DNA of 64,000 bases from Salininema proteolyticum (GCF_042685645.1 NZ_JBHUNX010000001.1:1550001-1614000); one strand, 5' to 3'; shown: positions 51,953 through 61,333, numbered from the stretch's first letter. Notes: a model not told the origin generated them from the letters alone. Program-made: numbers and translations.

Positions 51953-52450
51953 TCAGGCCCAGCGGAGCCAAGCGTCGAGGGATTCTAGATCGCGGTAAGT
52001 GATGCCTTTGGAGGCGTCAACGCGGTGGAGAAGGGCGCGGCCGTGGTGGTGTGCGGCGACCCAGTCGGCGTCAGCGCTGGTGATCTCGTCGTCGAACCAG
52101 ACGAACGGACGCCCGTTGGCTCGTGCGACCAGCGTGCGAGTCTTCCAGTGCAGGTTGAACCACTGGTCTTCGAGTTCCTCGTCAGGCGTCGGCTCCGGCC
52201 AGTGCACCACTGGCAATGAAGGCAACCCCAGTCTAGGCGCCAACTCGGTGTTGGCCTCATTTTCCCAGGTTGTAGCCCAGGCCAGTTCGCAGGGCAATTC
52301 AGCCAGTCGCTCGCCCAGTTCAGAGTTGATCCCTGTCAGGTAGGACTCGGTGGTGGTTGCTGCCGATCTGTTCCCGTTCTGCCGGCCGAAAGGGATCACG
52401 GTCCCGTCGACGTCGAGAAAGAGGAATGGTCGCTCGTTGTGCTCGGTCAT
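51953..52450 (-). CDS. HAD-superfamily phosphatase-like protein (HAD_SAK-like)
   Basis: 165 aa. The first HAD motif is FLFLDVDGTVIPFG (DxDGT). ELAWATTWENEANTELAPRL resembles motif II with the WATTW signature of HAD domains found with RNA-repair ('Swiss army knife') proteins, and FVWFDDEITSADADWVA is motif IV. HWKTRTL supplies the lysine. The ATG at 52450 follows AGGAC closely. An RNA-ligase-like relic lies 400 bp upstream (52847 onward), which fits an RNA-repair context, but the link is tentative. Confidence 0.82.
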   Translation of the reverse strand: MTEHNERPFLFLDVDGTVIPFGRQNGNRSAATTTESYLTGINSELGERLAELPCELAWATTWENEANTELAPRLGLPSLPVVHWPEPTPDEELEDQWFNLHWKTRTLVARANGRPFVWFDDEITSADADWVAAHHHGRALLHRVDASKGITYRDLESLDAWLRWA

Positions 52451-52846
52451 GTCCTGCCGATTGTAGTCGCCCGTTGGTGACGTTTGAAATCTCGTGCGTG
52501 TTCGGCTGGAACGCAACGAGTTGAGTCCTTTTATGGCTTGGAGACCGGAGTAGTGCTTTCGGCCCTTGTATCAACGGAACTCACGAACCGGAACGGAGTC
52601 GGAGAGCGCGTCGATCGGGGCGCAGTTCATCGATGTGTCGACGAACTCGTCGCCATCTGTCCGATACCGCAACTCGACCGCGGACAGCCGATTCTTCAGC
52701 TTTCCCACCATGAGAACGGCATGAACGCGGCAATATGTGGTGTCTGTCACCCCCAAGCCTGGTTCCTCATCTTGTTGACGGGTCCGACATCTGGACCGTC
52801 ATCTCGAAGAGGCACCGACAGAACTGACGAGAACCTACACCAAAGT
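52451..52846. other. about 400 bp without a clear gene
   Basis: A minus-strand frame at 52571-52711 (MVGKLKNRLSAVELRYRTDG and further FVDTSMNCAPIDALSD) reads somewhat like protein and may be a gene relic. Otherwise nothing is seen. Confidence 0.4.
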
Positions 52847-53083
52847 TTACCGAGTCTTTTGCAACCGTCGGCGGGTTCCGGCGTAGTCAGAGAATCGCAG
52901 CTTAGCGATCTGGGACCTATCAGCGGACCGTGCCACGATGCCCTCGGGGCGAGCGCGACCGCTCTCATCCAAGACCGCGGTCGAACGAGGCAGCGCCTGT
53001 GCAAGCCACTGCTCGGTTTTCTCCCGGTCCGTGGGCAGAGGCTCCGTCATGTCCACGTGAGGAACAAGGTCGACCGGGAGGTC
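52847..53083 (-). pseudogene. C-terminal relic of an RNA-ligase-like protein
   Basis: About 78 codons. VPHVDMTEPLPTDREKTEQW, then AVLDESGRARPEGIVARSAD and RSQIAKLRFSDYAGTRRRL correspond to the late nucleotidyltransferase motifs of RNA ligases (EGIVVR and K-x-R/K, usual form IAKLRFEDYERT). The catalytic lysine and the whole N-terminal half are missing. The frame continues through the junction at about 53.09 kb into unrelated DNA. Confidence 0.65.
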
Positions 53084-53096
53084 GGCAACGAGGGCT

Positions 53097-53589
53097 GCTG
53101 GAGGCCGACCTCGTGATCCTGCAGTTCCCACTCTGGTGGTTCTCCATGCCCGCCATTCTGAAAGGCTGGATCGACCGGGTGTTCACCCGCGACTTCGCGT
53201 ACGGGAGCCTCCCGCGTTACGGCAACGGTCCACTCGCCGGGAAGAAGGCCCTCGTCACCACGTTCACCGGAGGAGCGGAGAGCCACTTCGGCGAGCGCGG
53301 CGTCAACGGCGGCATCGAGGACCTGCTCCACCATGTCCTGCACGGGACCCTGTACTTCACCGGGTTCGCAGTGCTGCCGCCGTTCGTCACGCATAGTGCC
53401 GTGCATGTGAACGACGACCAGTACGCCGCGATCGCCGAAAGGTATCGGAAGCGCCTGATCGGCATCGAGTCCGACGAGCCGATCCCCTACCGCGCCGAGG
53501 CCGGAGGGGACTACGACGAGGCTCGGCAGCTCAAGCCGGGGCGGGAGGCTTCCGGCAGATCGGGGCTGCAACTGCACCGGAAGAGCTGA
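53097..53589 (+). pseudogene. NAD(P)H quinone oxidoreductase (flavodoxin fold), N-terminus missing
   Basis: The frame begins abruptly at LEADLVILQFPLWWFSMPAI, followed by LKGWIDRVFTRDFAYG, VTTFTGGAESHFGERGVNGG and LHHVLHGTLYFTGFAVLPPF: the NQO1/MdaB/KefF-type flavodoxin fold. The first 60 or so residues, with the FMN phosphate-binding loop, are absent, and the upstream sequence in frame (Pro/Arg-rich) is not homologous. So it is a 5'-truncated gene cut at the same point as the RNA-ligase relic. An ATG at 53146 could only give an even shorter product. Confidence 0.8.
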
Positions 53590-53701
53590 GAGCAAAGCGG
53601 CCGGGCGGGCCGATGTCCGATCATCGCGGCACCTGCGACCGAATGGCGACACCGGCCTGCGCTTCCGCCTCATCGCCCTGAACACGTAGGAAAGTGAACA
53701 C

Positions 53702-55159
53702 ATGGCAGGAAATCGACGACGCAGGGACAAACCCGTTCGATGGATCCGGCAGCGCCACTCGCCAGTCGACGAGATCATCCCGGTCCTGGACCGGCGGCTC
53801 CTGGACTTGATCGGGGCCGAGCGGGATCCGCTCAAGGCCGAGACCATGATCCTGAACGTGCTCATGCCCATGCTGTCCCTCGGGCGTCCGCTGGACTACC
53901 TTGAGACCGTCACCTTGAACGACCACCTCAACAACCACCTCTCGCCGGAAGCCGCCGCCGTGCTGACGGCCTTGGCGGACATGGGGAGCGCCGAATCGCG
54001 GGAGGACACCCGAGCGGGCGTCGAGGCTTTCGAGTACTACGGCGTCTTCGCTCCCGAGTGGGCCCCGGAGCTCAGGCACCCGCCGCGCTTCCTGGACGCG
54101 GCGGAGTACCTCATCGGTGGAAGTCCACTGCGGCTCCTCTCCGTCACGTTCCTCCGCAACGGCACGCCGCACCTCTTCCTCCTCACCATCGACACCGAGG
54201 ACTGCGGCGCGATCCGGGACTTCGAAACGGCGCACGGCGATGACGAGGTCGAAGAGGTGCTGGACGCCCTCGATCAGGGCAGAGAACACCGGCCGGGCGT
54301 GCCCGTCGAGCCCCGCGAGCTGAAAAAGGAAGAGGCGGCCCTGTACCTGAGTTCGGCCCTGGAAACGACCATCGCGCACCGCGGAGGCGGCGGCTGGGAC
54401 CAGCTGTCCGCCACCGCGCCGGACGATCCGTACCTGCCATTGCACCTCAACCTGCTGGTCACGCGCATGAATCAGGCGGGCCTGGGCAGGGCGGGCCGCG
54501 AACACGGCGAGCACCTGGAGGGCGGCCGCCCGGGAACGGCGCCGGAGGAACACCGCAGCGATCGCACCTGGGAGTCGATTCGCGAAAGGAACGCGGTCCT
54601 CCGGCCGGTGGACACGGTGTTCCGCATCCGCGCCGACATCCGCAAGGCCAAGCCGCCCATCTGGAGGCGGCTCGAAGTTCCGGCGGACACCCGGCTGAGC
54701 GATCTGCACCGGATCCTTCAGGCGGCGTTCGGCTGGACCGACACTCACCTGTGGGAGTTCGACATCGGCGCCAGCTCTTACAGCGACTGCGGCCTGGACG
54801 GAGTCCCGTCCGCCTCGGGAGAGGTGCTGGGCCGACTCGTCGGGGAGGGCGAGACCTTCCACTACACGTACGACTTCGGGGATTCCTGGGAAGTCGTGCT
54901 GTCCGTGGAGAAGGTCGTGGACGCCGAGCCGGACTCGGTGTATCCGCGCTGCACGGCCGGGAGACGGCCGGCGCCGTTGGAGGACACGGGCGGGATAGGC
55001 GTCTGGTGCCTCGTCCTGGATGTCCTGGAAGGGAAGGCTCCGACAGGCGCCGAGGCCGAATTGGCCGAATGGGGCGTCGATGCGGTGCGCGCGATCGTGC
55101 CGCGCCAGTTCGACAGGCGAGCGATCAACGAGGGCCTCGCCCCGCTCAGACGACAGTGA
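53702..55159 (+). CDS. pRiA4b ORF-3-family protein, core-genome copy
   Basis: 485 aa. Residues about 305-480 form the ORF-3 domain: FRIRADIRKAKPPIWRRLEV, LSDLHRILQAAFGWTDTHLW, FDIGASSYSD, YTYDFGDSWEVVLSVEK and YPRCTAGRRPAPLEDTGG. The N-terminal 280 residues are a different, helical-rich domain (LDYLETVTLNDHLNNHLSPE) than in the copy at 29573-30826. AGGAAAGTGAACAC precedes the ATG. It is convergent with the membrane-protein gene of the caspase cluster, 14 bp apart. Role not established. Confidence 0.87.
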   Translation: MAGNRRRRDKPVRWIRQRHSPVDEIIPVLDRRLLDLIGAERDPLKAETMILNVLMPMLSLGRPLDYLETVTLNDHLNNHLSPEAAAVLTALADMGSAESREDTRAGVEAFEYYGVFAPEWAPELRHPPRFLDAAEYLIGGSPLRLLSVTFLRNGTPHLFLLTIDTEDCGAIRDFETAHGDDEVEEVLDALDQGREHRPGVPVEPRELKKEEAALYLSSALETTIAHRGGGGWDQLSATAPDDPYLPLHLNLLVTRMNQAGLGRAGREHGEHLEGGRPGTAPEEHRSDRTWESIRERNAVLRPVDTVFRIRADIRKAKPPIWRRLEVPADTRLSDLHRILQAAFGWTDTHLWEFDIGASSYSDCGLDGVPSASGEVLGRLVGEGETFHYTYDFGDSWEVVLSVEKVVDAEPDSVYPRCTAGRRPAPLEDTGGIGVWCLVLDVLEGKAPTGAEAELAEWGVDAVRAIVPRQFDRRAINEGLAPLRRQ

Positions 55160-55173
55160 GGCTCTGCATTCCG

Positions 55174-56454
55174 TTACCGGGACGCGGACTCCCACTCTTC
55201 GAGCTGAGTGAACGGCGCCTTGAGTCCGGCACGGTAGGTCTTCGGGGCATCGGCGAGAAAGTCGGTCGGAATGAACTTCTGAAAGGTCGCGAAGTGAGGA
55301 GTCCAGTCGGCGCCGAAGTGCAGGAATCCGACCTCGCGGAGCCGTCGCCACGGCAGGTCCGGCGGAAAGCGGTCGGCGACCTTCACCGGTCCCGCTGCGG
55401 CCGGGGGCCAATTCTGCGCGTGTTCGGCTACCCGGACGCTGATCCTCCGGTATTCCTCGTCTCCCAGCCTGTCGGGAACCAGCAGCAGCAGTCTCTGGGG
55501 AGGCAGCAGTCGCATGGCTTCGGCGATCTCCCACATCGTTCCCTCGCCGGCGCCGATGGAGATGACCGTCAACCGCGCTTTGCCGATCATATCCGCAACC
55601 GTGGCCTGCCAGTCCGATCCAGAGCAGTACATCCTCACGGCTCCGAGCCGGGGCAGGTTCTCCTTTGGGTTGCCAATGGCGACGACCGGACCTGCTGGGC
55701 TCAGCGCCTCGACAAGGCTCTCCTCTTGAGTGAGCGTGGGAATGAAATGCCTGTCGGGTCCCATTTCGGGTCGAGGTTCGGTGACGGGAATATTGTCGAG
55801 GGTACGATCCGTGCGGAACGTCCGCAGGTAGAGCACGAACTCCCCGGTCGGAAGTTCCGTCCCCTCCGGCAAGGTCGGCGCGGTCGACCGCCGCGAGTCC
55901 AGGACGAGATCCCTCCCCACATTGAAAAACCGAGTTCCGAAGTAACCGAGCAGACTGAAGCCCGATGCCGCGGCCGTTGCGAGGAGCAACTGTCTGTCAG
56001 CGGCGATGTACAGCGTCGGGATGACCAGACCCGTCATCATCGCCACCGGAAGCGCGATCGTCTGAACAGCGCGGCCGAGCACACGGTCGGTCCAGGCCTC
56101 CTCGGAATCGGCGGCGGACGGTTTGCGGTGAATGTCCGCCTCCAGCTTCCTCGCCACACGGCCTTTGGCGAACCCCCACCTCTCCCGCCAGACCTTGGCC
56201 CTGGTCCTCGAACCGATGGCCGACAGGGTCCCGATCATCCACCACATCAGATAGCAGTTCACGAACATGACGATCACAGGCGGGTCGAAGGTCAGCGCGA
56301 TGCCGAAGCACCAGACCGACCCCCATCCGAAGACGTACTGCGCAGCGACCATCGTTCGAGCCCACTTCGGCCCGGGGTGGAACGCATATGTGGCCCAGGT
56401 GGCGGCGAGGAGGAGTACGGCCAACGGGTATCCGATGAGGTAGTAGAGCGTCAC
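55174..56454 (-). CDS. membrane protein with a cytosolic alpha/beta domain, third gene of the caspase-EccC cluster
   Basis: 426 aa from GTG 56454 (GGGAACAG upstream), 13 bp after the caspase-EccC gene. Membrane helices lie at about residues 4-25, 36-57, 58-80, 130-152 and 155-173. Residues about 205-426 form a soluble domain starting GEFVLYLRTFRTDRTLDNIP, with VEALSPAGPVVAIGNPKENL, RMYCSGSDWQATVADMIGKA, ARLTVISIGAGEGTMWEIAE and LLLLVPDRLGDEEYRRI. It looks like a Rossmann-like, TIR/nucleotide-sensing-type fold, though without a motif I can name. Similar membrane proteins (YLRSF and GPVVAVGxPxExLPxLGAxR) are found in actinobacteria. Here it probably acts as a membrane effector of the cluster. 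Confidence 0.75.
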   Translation of the reverse strand: MTLYYLIGYPLAVLLLAATWATYAFHPGPKWARTMVAAQYVFGWGSVWCFGIALTFDPPVIVMFVNCYLMWWMIGTLSAIGSRTRAKVWRERWGFAKGRVARKLEADIHRKPSAADSEEAWTDRVLGRAVQTIALPVAMMTGLVIPTLYIAADRQLLLATAAASGFSLLGYFGTRFFNVGRDLVLDSRRSTAPTLPEGTELPTGEFVLYLRTFRTDRTLDNIPVTEPRPEMGPDRHFIPTLTQEESLVEALSPAGPVVAIGNPKENLPRLGAVRMYCSGSDWQATVADMIGKARLTVISIGAGEGTMWEIAEAMRLLPPQRLLLLVPDRLGDEEYRRISVRVAEHAQNWPPAAAGPVKVADRFPPDLPWRRLREVGFLHFGADWTPHFATFQKFIPTDFLADAPKTYRAGLKAPFTQLEEWESASR

Positions 56455-56467
56455 CTGTTCCCTCGTC

Positions 56468-59400
56468 TCACGACGGGTCGGGAAAGAACGGCGTCTGAAT
56501 GATCCGCTTGCCCTCCTTGCGGGTGACGAACGTGCCGCGCCCGGGGGGTTGCGGACTCGCCCGCAGGCCGGGCACGATGTTCCCTTCCTCTCTCGGCCCG
56601 CTCATGACGAGAGTCGGCTGTTCGAGATCCCGCAACTGCCGGAGAAGAGGATCGGCGCCGCCTCTCGACACGCCGGACATGCGGCGCGCGATCACCAAGT
56701 GCAGTCCGAGATCCGCGCCTTGAGCGGCCAGGGAGGCGAGGTCGGCAAAGGGGTTCGACCTTCCTGAGCCCGCCAGTTCGTAGTTGTCCACCAGGAAGAA
56801 CAGCTCCGGGCCGCTCCACCAGGACCGGTCGCGCAGCTGCTGCGGGGTGACGTCCGGCTGCGGCAGTCTCCTCTCGATCACCAGAACCAGACCCTGAACC
56901 GCCTCCTTCAGCCTGTACGGGTTCATGAGCTCAATCGGCTTGTCGAGATCGCCGAACATGCCGCGCCTCAGATCTACCGTCCGAATCGTGGCCCCGTCAG
57001 ACTCGAACTGCGCCTCGATACGGCGCCCGATCCAACGCAGCAGGTTGGTCTTGCCCGACTCGGCGTCGCCGTATACGACGAGGTGAGGGTCCCGGTCGAT
57101 ATCCCAGTACACCGGCTGAAAATCGGCGCTGTCCAGACCGATGGCGATCTCCGGTCCGGCGCGGTCCACTTCCTTCAGGAAATCTTCCGGATCCAGCTGT
57201 TTGGGCAAGAGCCTCACCTGCGGACAGGGCTTCCCCCGCCATGCCTGCTCCACCCGCTCCACCAGATCGGTGACTCCTCGGTCCAGATCTCCGCTGTCCC
57301 CCACCCCGTCGATACGAGGCAAAGCGACCATGGAGTGCAGCCTGTTCAGAGTGACGCCGCGGCCCGGGAGATTCGCCGGGACGCCGCCCTGGATTTTTCG
57401 GTCGATTTCGGACTCCATATTGTGCGCCAGCTTGAGTTCCAGCTTGGTGCCGAACATGTCGCTCATGTTCATCCGGATGTCGCCCCACCGGTTCGCCGCG
57501 ACAATAACGTGGATGCCGTAGGCCAAGCCGCGGCTTCCGATGGACTTGACACCATCGACGAGGTCATCGAAGTCCTCACGGAACGCCATCCAGTTGTCGA
57601 TCACCAGGAATATGTCGCCGCGACGGTCGGATCGGTACCTTCCCCGGCGCTTCCCCATGCGGAACATGGACATGCCGTCGATGGCCTGCTCAGCGAAGTA
57701 GGCCTCGCGCTCATCGAGGAGCGAGGCGACCTCCTGGACGGTCCGGCGGACTCCCTCTTCGCTGCGGCGCCCAAATACCCCTGCCACATGCGGGAGACCA
57801 TACAGTCTTTGCAGTGTGCCGCCGCCGAAGTCGAGGCAGTAGAACTGTGCCTCTTCCGGGGTGTGGAAAAGGGACAGCGAGGTTATCATTGTGCGCAGCA
57901 TGGTCGACTTGCCGGACTGCGGGCCGCCGACGATCGCAGCCGAACCGCCGGCCCCCGAGAGGTCGACGGTGAACGGCATCCGCTTCTGCTCACGGGGACG
58001 GTCCTCTTCGCCGAGAACGGCGATCAACCGCGAATTGAGCGGTGAACCCGAGATCGACAAGCCCCGCTCCGGGTCGGGTTCGAGGGGCCGCAGAATCTGG
58101 TCGAGAGTAAACGGTTCGTCGAGCGGGGGCATCCAGAGCATGTGGGCCGGCGTGCCGTAGCCTCGCATTCCGGACACGAGCGTATCCAGCTCGGTGTCGT
58201 GCGATCCCTTCAAAAGCAAGAACTGCCGCCCGGAATAGGCGACCCGGACCCGAACCAGCTCCTCGCTGCCGGTTAGGAGGAGGGCATAGCCCGGCGCCTG
58301 CGGCAGCTCATAGGCATCGCCGGTGCCTATGACGGTGCGGGACTCCGAGGCCGAGAAGGTGCGCAACGCGATGCGGTAAGAGAGGAAGGCGTCCAGACCG
58401 CGAAGTTTGCCCTCTTCGATCCGTTGCGACGACAGCAGCATGTGAATGCCGAGCGACCGCCCGAGCCGTCCGATGGACAGGAACACGTCGATGAAGTCGG
58501 GGTTGGCGATGAGCAGCTCGGCGAACTCGTCGACGACGACCATGAGCGTGGGCAGCGGTTGCAGGTCCGCGCCGCCCGCGCGAGCGCTCTCGTAGGTGGC
58601 GAGATTGGCGTAGTTGCCCGCGTCGCGAAGGATCTCTTGGCGCCGGACCATCTCGCCGCCGATCGAGTCGGAAACGCGTTCGATCAGCGAGGGCTCGTCG
58701 GCCAGATTGGTGATGACGGCGGAGGTGTGCGGCAGCGCGCTCAGAGGATGGAACGCGGCACCGCCCTTGAAGTCGAGGAGGAGGAAGTTGAGCTCGTCCG
58801 GGGTATGGGTGCCCGCGAGTCCGCCCACGATGGTGCGCAGCGCCTCGGACTTGCCCGAACCGGTGGCGCCTATGACGAGGCCGTGAGGCCCCATCCCGCC
58901 TTGCGCCGCCTCCTTGAAGTCGACCACGACAGGTTCGCCGTCGGCACCTATACCGATCGGGACCTTCAGCCGGTCTCCGGGGGCCTTAGGTTCCCATTGG
59001 ACGGCCGGGTCGAACTCCCCCACGTCGAAACCGAGCACGTCGGAGAGCGTACGTGGCCACTCCATAGGGTCCACGGGCTCCAGTTCGACGGTGGGGACGT
59101 CGTCGGCCACCGGGGGCATGCCGTGGGCGGGCGTCTCGACCGGATCGTCGGGCTCGGAGCCGGCGCGGTTCGACCATGCCGACGCGATCCGCTCGACCGT
59201 GAACCTGGCGCCGTCGTCGTCGGAGGCGATACTGTCGTCCTCACCGGTCCAGGGCACGGCGACACGGAACCGCGTGCGCCCGTGCAGAGCCCAGCCGGGC
59301 TCCGACTTCGGCAGGCGCCGGGCCAGCTCCGGGTCGACGAGCGAGTCGTGGGGATCGGGCAGCCGCATCTCGACGTACTGGGTGAGGAGGTCGCGCTGCC

Positions 59401-60811
59401 GCCGGATGAGGTCGTCGGGCCGCCGCGTGGCGACGACGAGGTGGACGCACAGGACCGGGCCGATGTTTGCCAGCCGCTCCACCGTGTCGCCGAAGCCGGG
59501 GATGCTCCCCTTGAAGTCCGACCACTGGTCGATGACCACGACCAGATCGGGGTGGGGTCCGCCGGGAAGGTGGCGGCGCCGGGCCCGGAACTCCTCGGCG
59601 TAGGAGATCCCGAGCTCGCGGTAGAGGCGCTTGCGCTCGCGGACGAGCTCGGTGATCTTCTCCAGCTTGCGGGAGACCATGTCGGGATCGTCGTCCCAGA
59701 CGGTCTCCCCGGCGTGCGGCAGCCGCGACAGCGAGCCGAGCTTGTTGGCGCCGGAGTCGAAGAACTCGAACCGCAGCTCGTTCGGGTCGTGGGTGAGGGC
59801 GAGCGAGCACACGAGACTGCGGAGCATGGTGCTCTTGCCGCTGTTGAACTCTCCGACGACGAGCACATGCCCGCCCTTGTCGCCCAATGCGATCGGCTGG
59901 GCATTGCCCCGCTCGCCCCGGGCGGCCCGCTGCCCGATCGGCACGATGAGGCGGCCGCAGCCCTGCCAGTCCTCGGCGCGCAGGCCGTGCGCGTCGGTCG
60001 CCCGCGTCTCGCCGAGGACGTCGGCCAGTTTGACGTCGGAGCGCCGCACGAGAAGCCCCGGCCCGGTTCGAGCGCCGGCCCGGGCCAGATCGATGGACGA
60101 CTCGATCTGGCCGTACTGGGTCGGGGTCTGCCCCGCGAAGCGGCGGGGCAGTTCGCGGCTGACGTACTCCCACAGGTCGCCGGGGGAGATCCGGCCGGCT
60201 TGGCGGACATCGGCGGCGCCGGTGCGGAGTCCCTCCACAATGGTGGAAGTGAAGGCCGACTGCCCGGGATCGCCCTCGTCGCCGAGGGAGCCGTCTGAGG
60301 CCTCTTCCAGGGCGTTGGTCGCGGTGAGGATGTAGACGCCCTGGCCGGACTCCAGCTCCTCACCGAGGTCGATCTCGGGCGCGCTTTTGAACCCCGCGTC
60401 GACGAAGGCGCCGGAATAGCAGCAGTCGAGGAGGACGACCACGGACTCGGCGTAGCTGTCGCGGATGCGGTCCTTGATGAAGCGCGCCTCTACCGAGGTC
60501 GAGGCGAGGCCGGTCTTGACGGTCGTGTTGGACACGGCCAGGTGGAGCCGGCGGCGGTGCCGGACGCCGTGCCCGGAGAAGTAGAGGAGGACGAGGTCGT
60601 CGGAGGCGGCCTCGTCGAAGAGCCTTTCGATCCGCTCCTCGATGGTCGCCTTGGAGTCGTTGACCAGGATGTCGACGTGGTCGAACGCCCCGATGTCGCG
60701 GTCGCGGAGGAGCTCCCCGAGCTCCATGGCGTCCGACTCCGGGGAGATGAGTCCGGCGAGGTCGGCGTCGGAGTACCGGTCGTTGGCGACCAGCAGGGCG
60801 CGGCGGGTCAT
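56468..60811 (-). CDS. caspase-like protease (EACC1-associated type) fused to four FtsK/EccC-type ATPase modules
   Basis: 1447 aa. Residues 1-250 are a caspase domain: RRALLVANDRYSDADLAGL, H81 in YFSGHGV and C131 in LLDCCYSGAF form the catalytic dyad. Then come four P-loop modules with Walker A at 320-327 (GEFNSGKS), 648-655 (GATGSGKS), 962-969 (GGPQSGKS) and 1248-1254 (GDAESGKT). Module 2 is nearly textbook EccC (LLLDFKGGAAF, VVVDEFAELL, GRLGRSLGIHMLLSSQRIEE) with catalytic Glu762; modules 1, 3 and 4 have DQW, DNW and DNY instead of DE, so are probably regulatory. No EccC membrane helices are present. The ATG overlaps the EACC1-like gene stop (ATGA). It likely couples NTP-dependent assembly or sensing to proteolysis. 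Confidence 0.9.
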   Translation of the reverse strand: MTRRALLVANDRYSDADLAGLISPESDAMELGELLRDRDIGAFDHVDILVNDSKATIEERIERLFDEAASDDLVLLYFSGHGVRHRRRLHLAVSNTTVKTGLASTSVEARFIKDRIRDSYAESVVVLLDCCYSGAFVDAGFKSAPEIDLGEELESGQGVYILTATNALEEASDGSLGDEGDPGQSAFTSTIVEGLRTGAADVRQAGRISPGDLWEYVSRELPRRFAGQTPTQYGQIESSIDLARAGARTGPGLLVRRSDVKLADVLGETRATDAHGLRAEDWQGCGRLIVPIGQRAARGERGNAQPIALGDKGGHVLVVGEFNSGKSTMLRSLVCSLALTHDPNELRFEFFDSGANKLGSLSRLPHAGETVWDDDPDMVSRKLEKITELVRERKRLYRELGISYAEEFRARRRHLPGGPHPDLVVVIDQWSDFKGSIPGFGDTVERLANIGPVLCVHLVVATRRPDDLIRRQRDLLTQYVEMRLPDPHDSLVDPELARRLPKSEPGWALHGRTRFRVAVPWTGEDDSIASDDDGARFTVERIASAWSNRAGSEPDDPVETPAHGMPPVADDVPTVELEPVDPMEWPRTLSDVLGFDVGEFDPAVQWEPKAPGDRLKVPIGIGADGEPVVVDFKEAAQGGMGPHGLVIGATGSGKSEALRTIVGGLAGTHTPDELNFLLLDFKGGAAFHPLSALPHTSAVITNLADEPSLIERVSDSIGGEMVRRQEILRDAGNYANLATYESARAGGADLQPLPTLMVVVDEFAELLIANPDFIDVFLSIGRLGRSLGIHMLLSSQRIEEGKLRGLDAFLSYRIALRTFSASESRTVIGTGDAYELPQAPGYALLLTGSEELVRVRVAYSGRQFLLLKGSHDTELDTLVSGMRGYGTPAHMLWMPPLDEPFTLDQILRPLEPDPERGLSISGSPLNSRLIAVLGEEDRPREQKRMPFTVDLSGAGGSAAIVGGPQSGKSTMLRTMITSLSLFHTPEEAQFYCLDFGGGTLQRLYGLPHVAGVFGRRSEEGVRRTVQEVASLLDEREAYFAEQAIDGMSMFRMGKRRGRYRSDRRGDIFLVIDNWMAFREDFDDLVDGVKSIGSRGLAYGIHVIVAANRWGDIRMNMSDMFGTKLELKLAHNMESEIDRKIQGGVPANLPGRGVTLNRLHSMVALPRIDGVGDSGDLDRGVTDLVERVEQAWRGKPCPQVRLLPKQLDPEDFLKEVDRAGPEIAIGLDSADFQPVYWDIDRDPHLVVYGDAESGKTNLLRWIGRRIEAQFESDGATIRTVDLRRGMFGDLDKPIELMNPYRLKEAVQGLVLVIERRLPQPDVTPQQLRDRSWWSGPELFFLVDNYELAGSGRSNPFADLASLAAQGADLGLHLVIARRMSGVSRGGADPLLRQLRDLEQPTLVMSGPREEGNIVPGLRASPQPPGRGTFVTRKEGKRIIQTPFFPDPS

Positions 60812-61185
60812 TCGTCCGCTCCGACCACCTTGCGGATCTGCTCGAAGACCTTGTCGGTGTCCTTGGCGCGGAAGTCCTTGACGGTGGCCTCGTTGTCGCC
60901 GCGCCGGATCGTCACCTCGCCGACCTTGGTCCGCTTGATGAGGGCGACGATGACGGTCGTGATCGCGGTGAGTCCGGCGGAGGAGAAAAGACCGGAGAGA
61001 ACGATCGTCCCCAGCCCGATGCCGCCGCCGCTCTTGGAGCCCGGCTTCGGCGGAGTCGTCTCCGTCTCGGCGGCGACGCCACGGATCTCCTTGAAGTCCA
61101 GCTCCAGCTCCTCGCAGACGCTGTCCAGCTGAGAGGGGGTCCAGGTTTCATCGGGCGCAAGGCGGATGGTGATCGTGTCGGGCAC
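60808..61185 (-). CDS. EACC1-like effector-associated component
   Basis: 125 aa from GTG 61185, with GGAGGAGGCTCGCC upstream (the frame to 61335 has no better start). Residues 1-40 form a small alpha/beta unit (DTITIRLAPDETWTPSQLDS), followed by a Gly/Pro linker, one membrane segment (IVLSGLFSSAGLTAITTVIV, about residues 63-85) and a cytosolic strand pair (VGEVTIRRGDNEATVKDF). This layout is that of EACC1 (effector-associated constant component 1), described as the constant partner of variable effectors in actinobacterial conflict systems. It overlaps the caspase gene by four bases, so they are made together. Confidence 0.8.
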   Translation of the reverse strand: MPDTITIRLAPDETWTPSQLDSVCEELELDFKEIRGVAAETETTPPKPGSKSGGGIGLGTIVLSGLFSSAGLTAITTVIVALIKRTKVGEVTIRRGDNEATVKDFRAKDTDKVFEQIRKVVGADE

Positions 61186-61333
61186 GGCGAGCCTCCTCCG
61201 GGGTTCGGAATCCCCTCCATTCTGGCCTGCCGCGTCGTATACCGCAAGCGTAGGTCGTTGGGGCGCAGACGGAACTGCCCGTTCCGCAGTATGGTTCTCC
61301 CGGAGGAAGATGTCCGCCGAGAAAGGAGACGCC

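Noticed and set aside
58424..60298. 624-codon plus-strand frame opposite the caspase-EccC gene
   Set aside because: Mirror of the third codon positions; the minus-strand protein has several exact enzyme motifs.
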